The notes under the pieces: generated by a model
Told to the model about the DNA's origin: nothing
Seen by the model: only the letters and a program-made list of their open reading frames with translations
Databases searched by the model: none
Shown here: positions 41,464-52,141 of the stretch, piece after piece
Numbering within the stretch: the stretch's first letter is position 1
Layout of the letters: each line of letters begins with the position of its first letter
DNA from: Meconema thalassinum
Lineage: Eukaryota > Arthropoda > Insecta > Orthoptera > Tettigoniidae
Assembly: GCA_946902985.2 (NCBI GenBank)
Contig: OX336393.1
Coordinates: 127,562,533 to 127,626,532 of the forward strand
Direction of reading: 5' to 3'
DNA: 64,000 bases
Program-made: the position numbers and the translations under genes

Positions 41464-42907
41464 AGCCTACTTATCACATTTTGCAAAAATGAGGAAAAAG
41501 TAGACATGAGATCGGGCAAATGTCTGTCTGTCTGTCGTTCTGTCTGTCTGTCTGTCTGTCTGACTGGCTGGCTGTGTGTGTGTGTGTGTCCCCCCCCCCT
41601 ATCAACTCCTAAACGGCTGCAGCCATCGAAACAAAATTTGGTAGGAGTAAAGATCCATACCTGAATATCTCACGGCCATATTTGAAAATGATGTCAGTGC
41701 TACCAACTGCTGAAAGAACACAATTGAAATTTCAGCTCCATGTTGGATATCTGGGAAGGTATGAATGAGAGCTATTTCAAAATGAGCACACGTATAGATA
41801 ATAATATTTCAGTTTCATTTCATTGAGGCCATACATGGCAGTGTTGCCAAAATGATTATAAGCCTGCTGATATGTCCAAATTTTAAATGCATATAACTTC
41901 TACACTATCAATTGGATTTCAACCAAATTTCATATGTGCTATGTGTACATAAAAAGATATGACTGAGGGTATTCTTAAGAGCCACCAGGCCTGCCAACTG
42001 TTAATAAATGCTCTCAATTTCCTTAATCCAAACACCCATATATCAGAAAGTATTCAAGCCGACAGCTTTAAACTATGCACACGTATAGTACCTGACATTC
42101 TATATTATTTTGGAGTAACTTATACACGTCAGTGCTACCAACATGATTCTAACCCTGTTGAGAAGTCCAAATTTAAATACATGTAACTTCTATACATCAT
42201 TTGGATTTCAACCAAATTTCGTGTGTGCTATGCGTACCATAACAGATATGACTATAACGAGTCTTAAGAGTACCAGGGCTGCCAACTGTTAATAAATACT
42301 CTCTCTATTTTTGTTACCCTAATATCAATATATCAGAAAGTATGCAAGCCAATAGCTCTAAACTTTGCACACGTATAGTACCTGGCATTCTAGATTAATC
42401 TGGAGTAAGTAATATACTGTAGGTCTACGCCAGTGCTGCCAACATGATTCTAAGCCTGCTGATAGGTCCAATTTTAAAATGCATGTAACTTCTATACTAA
42501 CTAGTGGATTTCATTCAAAATTGACACAACAATAGATCATATTATTTCAGATTATTTCTGACCAATACATGTATGTCATTTTTGCCAATATGATTTTACG
42601 CGCGCTGTTTTATCCAAAGTGTAACTGCATGTAACGTCCATGCTATCCATTGGACTTCAACCAAATTTTGAATTCTGTACCTTAAGAGATGGAACTAAGA
42701 ATATATTCAGTCACCAGGGCTGCCAACTGTAATTCTCTATTAGGCTACATTATGCCAGGTATACAGTATTTCGAACTAATTAGAAATGTCGATATTACCA
42801 ACTTAATTTCGTCATTATTCTACATAGATCCATATAGATTAATCATTGGCATGAAACTTAAATTTTAAGAAAGGTAGGCTCTTTAGTTCGTCACGGAACT
42901 TCTTGTT
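41464..42907 (+). repeat. Hairpin-ended repeat E5 (class B)
   Basis: 5' hairpin AGCCTACTT...AAAAAGTAGACAT, then a (TCTG)n tract (41521-41570) and poly-C. The body has tandem units around CCAACTGTTAATAAAT at about 41993 and 42281 (a diverged one near 41702 and 42722). 3' hairpin AGTTCGTCACGGAACT then TCTTGTT at 42907. It is head to tail with E3. No coding capacity; the 75-residue ORF inside is a chance frame. Confidence 0.88.
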
Positions 42908-42973
42908 TATTATTGACTCAGTCTCTCTACTTTCAGGACACACCCTGTAGATGGGTATCATATTAATAAGTTA

Positions 42974-43032
42974 GTTAGTTATTGTCGTTTTAGGGGGCGG
43001 AACTTCGAGGTCATCTGCCCCCATTAATAAGT
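42974..43032. repeat. Dispersed repeat fragment
   Basis: TTGTCGTTTTAGGGGGCGGAACTTCGAGGTCATCTGCCCCC resembles, in decayed form, the fragment at 1-50 and 47662-47700. Confidence 0.4.
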
Positions 43033-43149
43033 TGTATGAGTCAAATCCTGTTTCAGAAAAGACGTGTAGGCTACTGAAGCGTTCAAGACAATTCAAGACA
43101 TGACAGTTACAATGTGATCAAAACCTCGTTCATAAATGGGCGGTTGACA

Positions 43150-43530
43150 ACAAAATGAAGATAGGCTAAATACAAGTAAATGTAGTCTCATGAAAATAGA
43201 GAGAGGGCGAAGACATGATTTTCAATATAATATCGGCTCGGAAATACTTGTAGAAGAAGACGCATGCAAATACTTGTGCATCCGTGAAATGAGTGATATG
43301 AAATGGAGTAACCATGTAGGTTGGGTCGTCTCCAAAGCGTACAAATCACTTCATTTCGTAATGAGGGTATTAAAAGGCAGCAGTTCCACCACTAAATAAT
43401 TAGCATATTTGACTCTGGTGAGGTCAATTTTGGAATACGGCTCAGCGGTTTGGGATCCAAATCAAGTCGGGCTCATCAATGAACTGGAGATGGAACAAAG
43501 GAAGGCTGTTAGGTTTGTGATAAACGTTTT
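43150..43530 (+). pseudogene. LINE reverse transcriptase C-terminal part (jockey/CR1-like), 5' half
   Basis: One frame with a TAA at 43397 reads EDACKYLCIREMSDMKWSNHV, VSKAYKSLHFVMRVLKG, then LAYLTLVRSILEYGSAVWDP and INELEMEQRKAVRFV. These are the post-catalytic thumb and C-terminal blocks of non-LTR reverse transcriptases. Interrupted at 43531 by E6 and continued at 44958. Confidence 0.88.
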
Positions 43531-43531
43531 T

Positions 43532-43598
43532 AGCCTACTTTTCACATTTTGCAAAAATGAGGAAAAAGTAGACTTATGAGATCGGGCAAATGTGTGCC

Positions 43599-43635
<37 letters not shown>

Positions 43636-44957
43636 GGCTGGCTGGCTGGCTGTGTGTGTGTCCCCCCTATCAACTTCTAACCGGCTGCAGCAATCGAAAC
43701 AAAATTTGGTAGGAGTAAAGATCTATACCTGGATATCTCACGGTCACATTTGAAAATGATGTCAATTATACCAACTGATGAAAAATCTCAATTGAAATTT
43801 GAGCTCCATGTTGGATATCTTGGAAGGTATGAATGGGAACTATTTCAAAATTGGCACACGTATAGATAATAATATTGCAGTTTAATTTCCAGGAGGCCAT
43901 ACATGGCAGTGTTGCCAAAATGATTATAAGCCTGCTGATAGGTCCAAATTTTAAATGCATATAACTTCTACACTATAAATTGGATTTCAACCACATTTTG
44001 TATGTGCTATGTGTACATAAACAGATATGACTGAGCGTATTTTTAAGAGCCACCAAGGCTGCCAACTGTTAATAAATGCTCCCATTTTTTTTCAAATACC
44101 CATATAATAGAAAGTATGCAAGCCGACAGCGTTAAACTATGCACACGTATAGTACCTGAAATTCTATATTAATTTGGAGTAACGTATATACGTCAGTGCT
44201 ACCAACATGATTCTAAGCCTGCTGAGAGGTCCAACATTAAATACATGTAACTTCTATACCATCATTTGGATTTCAACCAAATTTCGTGTGTGCTATGTGT
44301 ACCATAACAGATATGACTACGCCGATTCTTAAGAGTAACCAGGGCTGCCAACTGTTAATAAATAATGTCTCTATTTTTGTTGCCCTAATATCAATATATC
44401 AGAAAGTATGCAAGCCAATAGCTCTAAACTTTGCCCACGTATAGTACCTGGCATTCTAGATTAATTTGTAGTAACTAATATAGGCCTACGCCAGTGCTAC
44501 CAGCATGATTCTAAGCCTGCTGATAGGTCCAATTTTAAAATGCATGTAACTTATATACTAACTAATTAATTTCATACAAAATTGACACAAAAATAGATCA
44601 TATTATTTCAGATTATTTCTGACCAATACATGTATGTCATTGTTGCCGACATGATTTTACGCGCGCTGTTAGATCCAATGTTTAACTGCATGTAACGTCC
44701 ATGCTATCCATTGGACTTCAACCAAATTTTGTATTCTGTACCGTATGATATGGAACTAACGAACCAGGGCTGCCAACAGTAGTTCTCTATTAGGCTACAT
44801 TATGCCAGGTATACAGTATTTCGAACTAATAGGAAATTTCAATATTACCAACTTAATTTCGTCATTATTCTAGGTAGATCCATATAGATTAATCATTGGC
44901 ATGAATCATACATTTTAAGAAAAGTAGGCTCTTTAGTTCGTCACGGAACTTCTTGTT
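43532..44957 (+). repeat. Hairpin-ended repeat E6 (class B), inserted in a LINE
   Basis: 5' hairpin AGCCTACTTTT with AAAAAGTAGACT, then (TCTG)n at 43592-43659. Body homologous to E5 over its length with the same ~290 bp units (44061, 44347). 3' hairpin then TCTTGTT at 44957. Flanked by the two halves of one LINE frame, so its boundaries are well defined. Confidence 0.9.
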
Positions 44958-45290
44958 AATCCTTGAAATATGTAACTCGAATGACAGAAAAACTAGGGTG
45001 GTAATCTCTGGAAGATAGAAGGATGAAATCTAGACTATATGCTATGCTTAACACTTCCGCTAATCCACCAGCATGGGGAGAATTAAGCAAACGTCTGGGA
45101 AATCGGCTACCTAAGCATAGCAGATCGTCCGCACAAAGTTAAAGGCGACTGCATCGTAAAAATTATGGGAAATATTCTTCCATTAGCCTAATCGTGGTAT
45201 TGTGGAACGCATTACCTACCACAGTCTTAGAGCCTTTCCCCAAACATAAGAGAAGAATGAAATTGTGTGTAAATACTCCGATGGCATAAT
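44958..45290 (+). pseudogene. LINE C-terminal tail, 3' half
   Basis: Frame-shifted but readable: SLEDRRMKSRLYAMLNTSANPPAW, YGKYSS and VLWNALPTTVLEPFP. These are the typical last blocks of the same LINE ORF2, followed by a stop and an AT-rich end (ATAATATAATATAATA). Confidence 0.8.
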
Positions 45291-45550
45291 AATATAATAT
45301 AATATCGTATGGCCTCGGATGCCGGGTGCAAGCTTTGTTAATTGACACCCAGAGAGTAGCTTGCATGTCGAATTTCGTCGTTCCTTTGAAACCTCCTTGA
45401 CACTACAGCGCTTTCTAGTAGAGAATGGAGGAACTTTGTGTTGGCGGAAAATCCCGAGATTAATTTGCCACTGAACACGGCCTACTGAATTCAAATGGGT
45501 TCTTTAACATGCCAGCAACGTATGACATCCATGTCTTGATTTTTGCCACT
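45291..45550. other. Spacer, nothing recognised
   Basis: No open frame with motifs. Ends at the left SINE duplication. Confidence 0.4.
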
Positions 45551-45563
45551 CCGATGTAAGTAC

Positions 45564-45899
45564 TGAAAATGAAAATCCACAGCCTGCTTCCAGTCTCCGA
45601 CCGGGTCAGGAATGGAATGAATGAAACCCCCATCTAGTGGCGAGGATATGAACTGTGCCGGCTGCCGAGGCCTGACGCACTCCTCTGGGACAATGATTAA
45701 ATGAATGACAGATGAAATGAAATGATAGTGGAGAGTGTTGCTGGAATGAAATTTTGACAGGGAAAACCGGAGTACCCGGAGAAAAACCTGTCTGTCTCCG
45801 TTTTGTCCAGCACAGATATCACATGGAGTGACCGGGATTTGAACCACGGACCCAACGGTGAGAGGCCGGCGTGCTGCCGCCTAAGCAGCGGAGGCTTCC
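45564..45899 (-). mobile_element. tRNA-derived SINE, family 3, with TSD
   Basis: The minus strand starts GGAAGCCTCCGCTGCTTAGG and has a B box GTGGTTCAAATCCCGGT. The body includes TTTTTCTCCGGGTACTCCGG and GGCAGCCGGCACAG, and the 3' part has GGGGGTTTCATTC. The duplication CCGATGTAAGTAC (45551-45563) and CCGATGTAATTAC (45900-45912) differs at one base. This head-body combination is one I associate with orthopteroid insects. Confidence 0.85.
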
Positions 45900-45912
45900 C
45901 CGATGTAATTAC

Positions 45913-46283
45913 TATAGATTCCAATTGATATTATTGTCGGTAATTTTCAGTGAGGGCAATTTGCCACCAGGGAATTACCCCCATTTGCAAATCAAGTAAA
46001 CGAATGAATAAATGAATTTCAGAACCCAAACTTTACGGTTCCACGTTCGAGGAAATTAGTGTAGTCCTATTTCTCACACCAGATATGTGCCAACATACAT
46101 ACAGCTTTTGAAGGAGAAGCAGAACATGGAGCTGGAAAAGGAAGCTTAATGTGCATCATTATCGTACATATATTTGTTGTTTCAAGGGGTCATCTACCTT
46201 TGGTTATGGCACTACAGTAGTATCATGAAATATATTTTATTTTCTGGACAAGAGTTAAAAAATAATAATTTCCTATATTTTAG
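45913..46283. other. Spacer with short tandem AATGAATAAATGAAT
   Basis: Contains a short AT-rich repeat near 46004-46019. Nothing else recognised. Confidence 0.4.
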
Positions 46284-46294
46284 AAAAGAATACA

Positions 46295-46808
46295 TCATCA
46301 TCATCATCATCTTCCTTCCAAGTATTGGGCCAAAAGTCCCGTTACGGCCTTGCACTTTCCCTCCATCTATTCATCGGACGTCCTATCGATCTATTTCCCC
46401 GTGGCTGGTAGCGAAGGATCTCCTTTGGTAATCTTCCAGGTTCCATCCTTTGGACATGATGTTTCCAGTTCTCTTGGTAGTCACAAATGTATGTGGTTAT
46501 TGCTTTCACTTTTAGTTCCTTCAGCACATCCACGTTTCTCTTATGATCCCATTTAGTATAGCCTGCTGTTCGGCGCATGTAGGTCATTTCGCGTGCTGTG
46601 AGCCTGGAAATGTCCTGAGATCTTATTGTCCATGCCTCGCTGCCATAGCATAGGGTTGGTCTGGCTAATGTGTTGTACAAACGCAAGCGTGTATGCCTTT
46701 GGACAAGAGATGGCTTCATGACGTGATTGATAATTCCTGTTGTTCTGGTATAATTTGTTATTTTTGCAGTTATGCTTCGTTCTTCTTGAAAAGATAAATT
46801 ATATCCTA
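46295..46808 (-). mobile_element. 5'-truncated LINE (RTE-like) with 11 bp TSD and (GAT)n tail
   Basis: The minus strand encodes TRTTGIINHVMKPSL, LYNTLARPTLCYGSEAWTIR, EMTYMRRTAGYTKWDHKRN and IGRPMNRWRE, the C-terminal part of a non-LTR reverse transcriptase. The 3' end is (GAT)n (46295-46312). AAAAGAATACA lies at 46284-46294 and at 46809-46819, so this is a complete but 5'-truncated insertion of 514 bp. Confidence 0.9.
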
Positions 46809-46819
46809 AAAAGAATACA

Positions 46820-47757
46820 CTAGTCAATAAATTAGGTCCTATGCACTAATTTTAAGCCCCAAAAGATTGACAATTTCGTTCATATTTTTCGAGACTGACT
46901 CCCCTTAAAGCGTAATGTCAATGTCACGCACGAGGATACTTTCTCAACAAATACTTGGCAAAACTGTCAACTACAACATGTGTAATTTTAGAATGATGAG
47001 TTCGACACAAATCTTAACTAGATGAAAACATTCGCAATGTTTTAAAGCGTATCAATGATTAAGGGATCATAGATTAGTGCGCCTTATTTACGGGAAATCC
47101 ATACTTGGGCTTTCTTTCAACAGAAAGATACAAGATTGGTGCAGAAAATAGCTTGTTGCGTCTAATATCATACTTACGATTTAACTCTCTGTAGTAGTAA
47201 ATTGCGGAAGAATATCTGGCAGCCTCTTTCACCATATGTCCGTGACACCAATTTAGTAACGCAATTCGATACACTTCATAAATTGACTGTAAGACAAAAC
47301 TGAAGATGACTGATGGTTGACCATTCCTCCTCTACAATTGTTGAAGATATAAGCCGTAAGCTATAGCAACCAAATTTTATGTGGAATCTCCGCTGTACAA
47401 TGCGTTTGTTTCTCGGTGATATTCGAGCTTTATTATCATTAATGGATGAGCGTCTACTTGACTTCCTTGTTTAAGAAAATGGGACATTAAATTGTATTTA
47501 AGTGGCTGTTTTCAAGATAACTTTAAGGGGGAAGGCGTTCCCTCCTTTTTGTTTTTCTGAAGACAAGTGGTCATAATCATGAAATGGTTGCGTGATGCAC
47601 TGAGTCATATCCCCCCTCAACTCTTGTGAGGGGAGCCTGATTATACTCTTACTGTTGGTGATGATTGCTGTTTAGAGGTACGTAACATCTAGGTCATGAT
47701 AATGAAAATTTATATTTTAACTTTCAGTCGGTTGACATAAAATAACTGGAATTTGTG
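46820..47757. other. AT-rich spacer with a repeat fragment
   Basis: 47662-47700 is a decayed copy of the GTACGTAACATCTAGGTCAT repeat. Otherwise no feature; the 66-residue minus ORF at 47074 has no motif. Confidence 0.4.
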
Positions 47758-48845
47758 AACAAGTAGTTCCGTGAAGAGCCTATTTTCATATATCCTACTC
47801 ATGTTAATTGCCACTATGAACATACAAAATTTCAGTTTGATTGCTGTAATAGATTCGTAGATATTGACAACCGACTAAATATTGCGGATGGTCGCCATGT
47901 TGGATTTTTATTTATGTACTGTAGGCCGTAGAGTTATGTACCATTAAATGACAATTATTGCGTAGGTTCATTATAAAAACTTTCACTTCGATCGCATGAT
48001 TACGACACAAGAAATAAAAACTAAATTTTAAAATTCGCACACCACCATCTTGAGGTTATGTAAACAATTGAACTAAATTAGATACCACTGGATTAAAATG
48101 TGTATAAAAATTTGCTGTACCAAGTTTCATTGCGTTTGGATCATTAAATCACAAGAAAAGTCAATTTACAACTTTCATTTTCGCTTGGCCGCCATGTTCG
48201 TGTTGTAGTTAACCGGATTTTGAATGTCTCATAGATGAACTTCCAGTAGTGCCCTTTATCTCCGTACAAAATTTCATGGTGATACCGATAATCGTTTCTG
48301 AGATATAGAATGCCGGTGAAATATTTCGCACAGCCGTCATCTTGAAGTTATGTAAAGTTATGTAAACATCGAAGTTAGATGTCGGTGCATTACAATGAAT
48401 ATGACCATATAGCTTCATGTAGTTTCATAGCGTTTGGTTGGTTAAATCGCGAGAAACGTCTATTTAAATGTCGCAACTTCACTTGACCGCCATGTTGGTT
48501 TTGTAGTTACCAGATTTTAAAAGGTCACTTAGGTGAAATTCTAGTAGTTTTCTTTATCACCGTACAATATTCCAGGGTGACATCGGTAATAGTTTCGGAG
48601 ATATTGAATGCTGGTGAAATATTTCGCACTGCCGCGATTGGTTTGGTGAGACGTAAGAAAATTTGAAGAGATCGGTCGGGGTTGTCCGGAATAGTGCTAT
48701 GAACTTACCGAGTCTCATTGAAATCACTCCAGCCGTTTAGATTGTATTAGGGACACACACACACAAACGAATCACACACGCACACACAGACACACGGACA
48801 TAAGGTGATCTCATAAGCTTATTTTTTCATACATTAAAATAGGCT
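47758..48845 (-). repeat. Hairpin-ended repeat E4 (class D)
   Basis: 3' end GAACAAGTAGTTCCGTGAAG at 47758 (reverse of the family end). Motifs of the GCCGCCATnTT type, or one-off variants, at about 47892, 48047, 48187, 48334 and 48485. (CA)n-rich tract at 48754-48796. 5' hairpin GCTTATTTTTTC...AAAATAGGCT at 48817-48845. Shorter than E2 and E3 by about two and a half units. Confidence 0.87.
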
Positions 48846-48898
48846 AAAAATAACCTGAAATAAATCTCATGTGATTAAGACATATTATACAGTATATA

Positions 48899-49518
48899 CA
48901 ACCTCTGTCCGAAAAGTTCGGTGAATGGGTCTATATTACGTAGGCTACGGATTGTTGGCTTACCTGAAACAGCTGTTACTGCCCTTCACCGTAATCCCCG
49001 TGGATGGTTCTGTACTTCTGAGAACGGCTGTACAAATCCTGAAAACTCCTGGTAGAATCTCTTTTAGGGATAGCCTTCAGTAGGGTCGTCACATTATTTT
49101 GGATGTCCGAAATGTCCGAAAACCTCCGGCCCTTCAGGGTTTTTCGGCGACCCTGGGCCCCGCCACTCCATACTTTGACGCTTACTTTCGGGGTCGTACC
49201 TCAGGCACCAGGTCTCGTCGCCAATGACGATGGTTTTCGACCATTTCATTCCACGGAACATTCACCCTTCTCAATGCCTCCCGTCGATCAGGTGTGCATG
49301 GTAGGTTGCATAAATTTATCTTTCTCACTGCCACGACCCAAATGAAGGCTATTCCTAAAAAAGACTATGCCTGGAGTTTCCAGGACTTGTACAGCCATTC
49401 TCAGAAGTACATAACCATCCACGGGGATTACTTCGAAGGACAGTAACTGCTGTTTCAGGAAAGCCAACAATCCGTTCGTAATATAGACCCATTCACCGAA
49501 CTTTTCGGACAGAGGTTG
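48899..49518 (-). mobile_element. Fold-back mariner derivative with ~190 bp inverted ends
   Basis: Perfect terminal repeats CAACCTCTGTCCGAAAAGTT at both ends, TA on each side, inverted similarity for about 190 bp. Each arm encodes the mariner C-terminus (KAIPKRDSTRSFQDLY leftward; KAIPKKDYAWSFQDLY rightward, both ending HGDY-EGQ-stop). The minus strand further holds GDETWCLRYDPESKRQSMEWR, the first catalytic Asp block, joined by deletion to LKGRRFSDISD. The N-terminal end has thus been replaced by an inverted copy of the 3' end. Confidence 0.88.
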
Positions 49519-50016
49519 TATATTGTTATGGACTATTGGTAAAGGAGAAAACTAAGGGATAACATGTTTCGCTCGTAAAGCGATCATCATCAGTTTCAAT
49601 TTAAGAACACAAATAGCTACACAAAGCACTACCAAACCTACAGTGACACCCACAGTTACTGTAGTCTCTGCCCTCCAAAATCAAAAAAATCAAAACCTGT
49701 CAGAAACTTAGTAAGTGTGGTAATTATTACTGATAAATCGGGCCCGGATGTTGACGCCGTCAAACATTTTAAAAAATGCACTTAAAATTTTCAAAATGGC
49801 TGTTTTAAATGACCTAAAAATTTGAAAAAATCACAATAAATGGAGAAAATGACCTTATAATAAAAAATTCACCAATATAGAAAAAAGCACTATAAAATAG
49901 AGAAAATGATCTTATAATAATATACTCACCAATATTTCAACAATGATATCTTAAGCTCAAACTGAAATGTCAATCAAAATAGATCTCTAGCACTTAACAA
50001 AAGGTTTATGTTCATT
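49519..50016. other. AT-rich region, likely 3' flank of the hAT fragment
   Basis: Contains GGGCCCGGATGTTGACGCCG near 49742 and two diverged copies of an AAATRGAGAAAATGAYCTTATAATAA segment (about 49838-49865 and 49897-49924). No coding signal. Confidence 0.45.
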
Positions 50017-50212
50017 TTAGTCAGTGTTGCAGTACATTACGAATGTCATTCTGATGTTGTCAAATGTAAATAATCTGCGGTAATCAGCCAACAAGATTTT
50101 AAATCTCGAAAAGCTTTGTTCAACATCAACTGATGTGATCGGAGCGTACTTGAAGTGAGGAAGGTCGTTTGCTGCTAAATCCTCCTCAATCCCATCCATG
50201 CAGTAGTTTTCA
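50017..50212 (-). pseudogene. hAT (CGBP1-like) C-terminal dimerisation region, part 2
   Basis: HFKYAPITSVDVEQSFSRFK and LADYRRLFTFDNIRM match the hAT C-terminal dimerisation block of CGBP1-like elements (YAPITSVDVERSFS-type). The upstream part lies beyond the LINE insert, at 51546-51720. Ends at a stop near 50017. Confidence 0.82.
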
Positions 50213-50214
50213 CC

Positions 50215-51545
50215 AGAAAGAATGTCTGAGATTTAGCGTGTGTGATAACTATAGAGGGATCACCCTCATATCACAGATAGTAAAAATACTGGAAAGGATA
50301 TTAGAAAGAAGAATGAGAAGAAAGGTGGAAGGAGAGTTGCAAGAGGAACAGTATGGCTTCAGGAGTGGAAGATCCACAGTGGACCCAATCTTTAGCTTGA
50401 GGCAGGTGATGGAAAAGAACTGGGAACATGGAGAGGATTTGATCATGACTTTCATAGATCTAGAAAAGGCATATGATAGTGTCCCCAGAGAGAAGGTATG
50501 AGAAACCATGGTTAAGAAGAGACTGGGAAAAGAAATGTTGGAAATGGTGCAAGCAATGTACAACAACTGTGTTAGCAGGGTACTGAACCCAGTTGGAAAG
50601 ACAGATTGGTTTAGGAACAAGACTGGACTAAGACAGGGGAGTGTGCTGTCACCTCTCTTGTTCACAATGGTGATGGATGAAATTGTAAAGGAAACAAAGG
50701 AAGCATATGGACATAAAGAAATGAAGTTACTGTTATTTGCAGATGATATTGTGGTCTGGGGAAGGAACACTGAAGAAGTGCAAAAACAACTAAATGCACT
50801 GAACGAAAATATTCAGAAGTACGGCCTGAAAATCAGTATAGAGAAAAGCAAGACCATGGTGATGACAAGAGAGGAAAGACAAGGAAAGGGCACTGTGAAA
50901 ATTGGAAGTCAGAGTTTGGAAATTGTGAACACGTTCAAATACCTAGGAAGTGAATTGATGCAAACTGGTAGGTTGGACATGGAGATTGGCAGGAGAATAC
51001 AGCAGAGCAATGCATTCTATCAAAGTGTAAGAAATCTTGTTTGGGATAAGGAAGTACCAAGGAAAAGCAAGGAGGTAATGTATAAAGTGTATTATGTTCC
51101 CATATTAACTTATGCAGCCGAGACTTGGACCCTGACAAGCAGGCAAGAGAGTAGAACCCAAACCAGTGAAATGAAATTCCTAAGAAGTATGATAGGAAAG
51201 ACAAGGAAAGACAGCGTGAGGAATGAAGATGTTAGGAAGGAAGTTGGGATGGGAAAACTAAATGAGAGAATTGAGAAGAATAAACTAAGGTGGTTTGGTC
51301 ATGTAAAGAGGATGAAGGAAAATAGAATACCAAGACAGATGCTGGAGCCAAAGTGCAAGGGTAAGAGAGCAAGAGGAAGACCTAGAACAAGGTGGATTGA
51401 TTCAGTGAAGAACAGCATATGAAAAAGAAATCTGGACTGGGACAAGATCGTGGAAGAAGAATGGTGGAAGGAAAGAGGAAAGTGGAGAAGTGCCATAAAT
51501 ACCCCGACCCGGCAGGAGCTGGATAAGGGGAAATGATGATGATCA
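50215..51545 (+). pseudogene. LINE reverse transcriptase, 5'-truncated, two TGA stops
   Basis: One frame from 50230 contains NYRGITLISQIVKILE, EEQYGFRSGRST, IDLEKAYDSVPRE, GLRQGSVLSPLLF and the catalytic LLFADDIVVW. Then come NTFKYLGSEL, TYAAETWTL, LRWFGHVKRM and KRARGRPRTRW. Stops at 50499-50501 and 51420-51422 are TGA where Trp is expected. The 3' end is a (GAT)n tail at 51533-51543. The endonuclease is missing by 5' truncation. It is inserted in a hAT fragment. Confidence 0.92.
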
Positions 51546-51720
51546 TCCGGTGTTTTTGTCCAGCACTTTTTTCAGTTTTGATGCAATACCCCCAGCAATT
51601 TTTCAACGATTGTTGCTAAGACTAGTTTCCAGCCACTTGATTAAGGAAATGGAGTCAATATTTCAATATGTTAAATTACCTTGTATCAGCTACTAGCTTC
51701 TTCTTAACTCTGAGAGATGT
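51546..51720 (-). pseudogene. hAT (CGBP1-like) fragment, part 1
   Basis: Frame-shifted minus-strand stretch with IDSISLIKWLETS and GGIASKLKKVLDKNTG, resembling the segment before the dimerisation block (KLEKVLNKNPG-type). It continues at 50212 once the LINE is removed. Confidence 0.6.
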
Positions 51721-52141
51721 AACTCCCTAATATAAAGCTGTGACATAACTAAATTGGAAAAAGATTACCTTAAAAGGCCGATTTCTCTAAAATAAGACCA
51801 AAAAAATCTACCAAACTTAAGAAAATGCTCTTAAAATGGAAAAATAGCAACAAATGCAAAAAGATGCAAAATAAAAATGACATACTTGAAGACGGGGTGG
51901 TCCGTCCGGAGTTTCTATGTACTTCAGCATTGTTTCAGACAGCTCAGTAAAAAGATGACATGTCATCAACATCCGGTCCCTACTGATAAATATTAAGGCA
52001 TTAAGCACCCAAAAAAAGCTATTTATTTTAAAGTTGTAATACTTAGAAATGACGATCCCATCAAACAAAACAGCCTTCCTCCCCCCCAACTACGTGTAGC
52101 CACCATTTCTGTGAATCACAAAAGCAATAAGTTCTAAACTA
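51721..52141. other. AT-rich spacer, possibly more hAT sequence
   Basis: A 90-residue minus ORF (51817-52089) has no motif I can place. Repeats of AAAATG/TAAAAA type dominate. Confidence 0.35.

Noticed and set aside
41959..42186. 75-residue ORF in E5
   Set aside because: Not preserved in the homologous E6 and E8, so it is a chance frame in a non-coding repeat.
49103..49345. 80-residue plus-strand ORF with Pro-rich sequence
   Set aside because: Antisense of the mariner GDETW and YDPESKRQS region.
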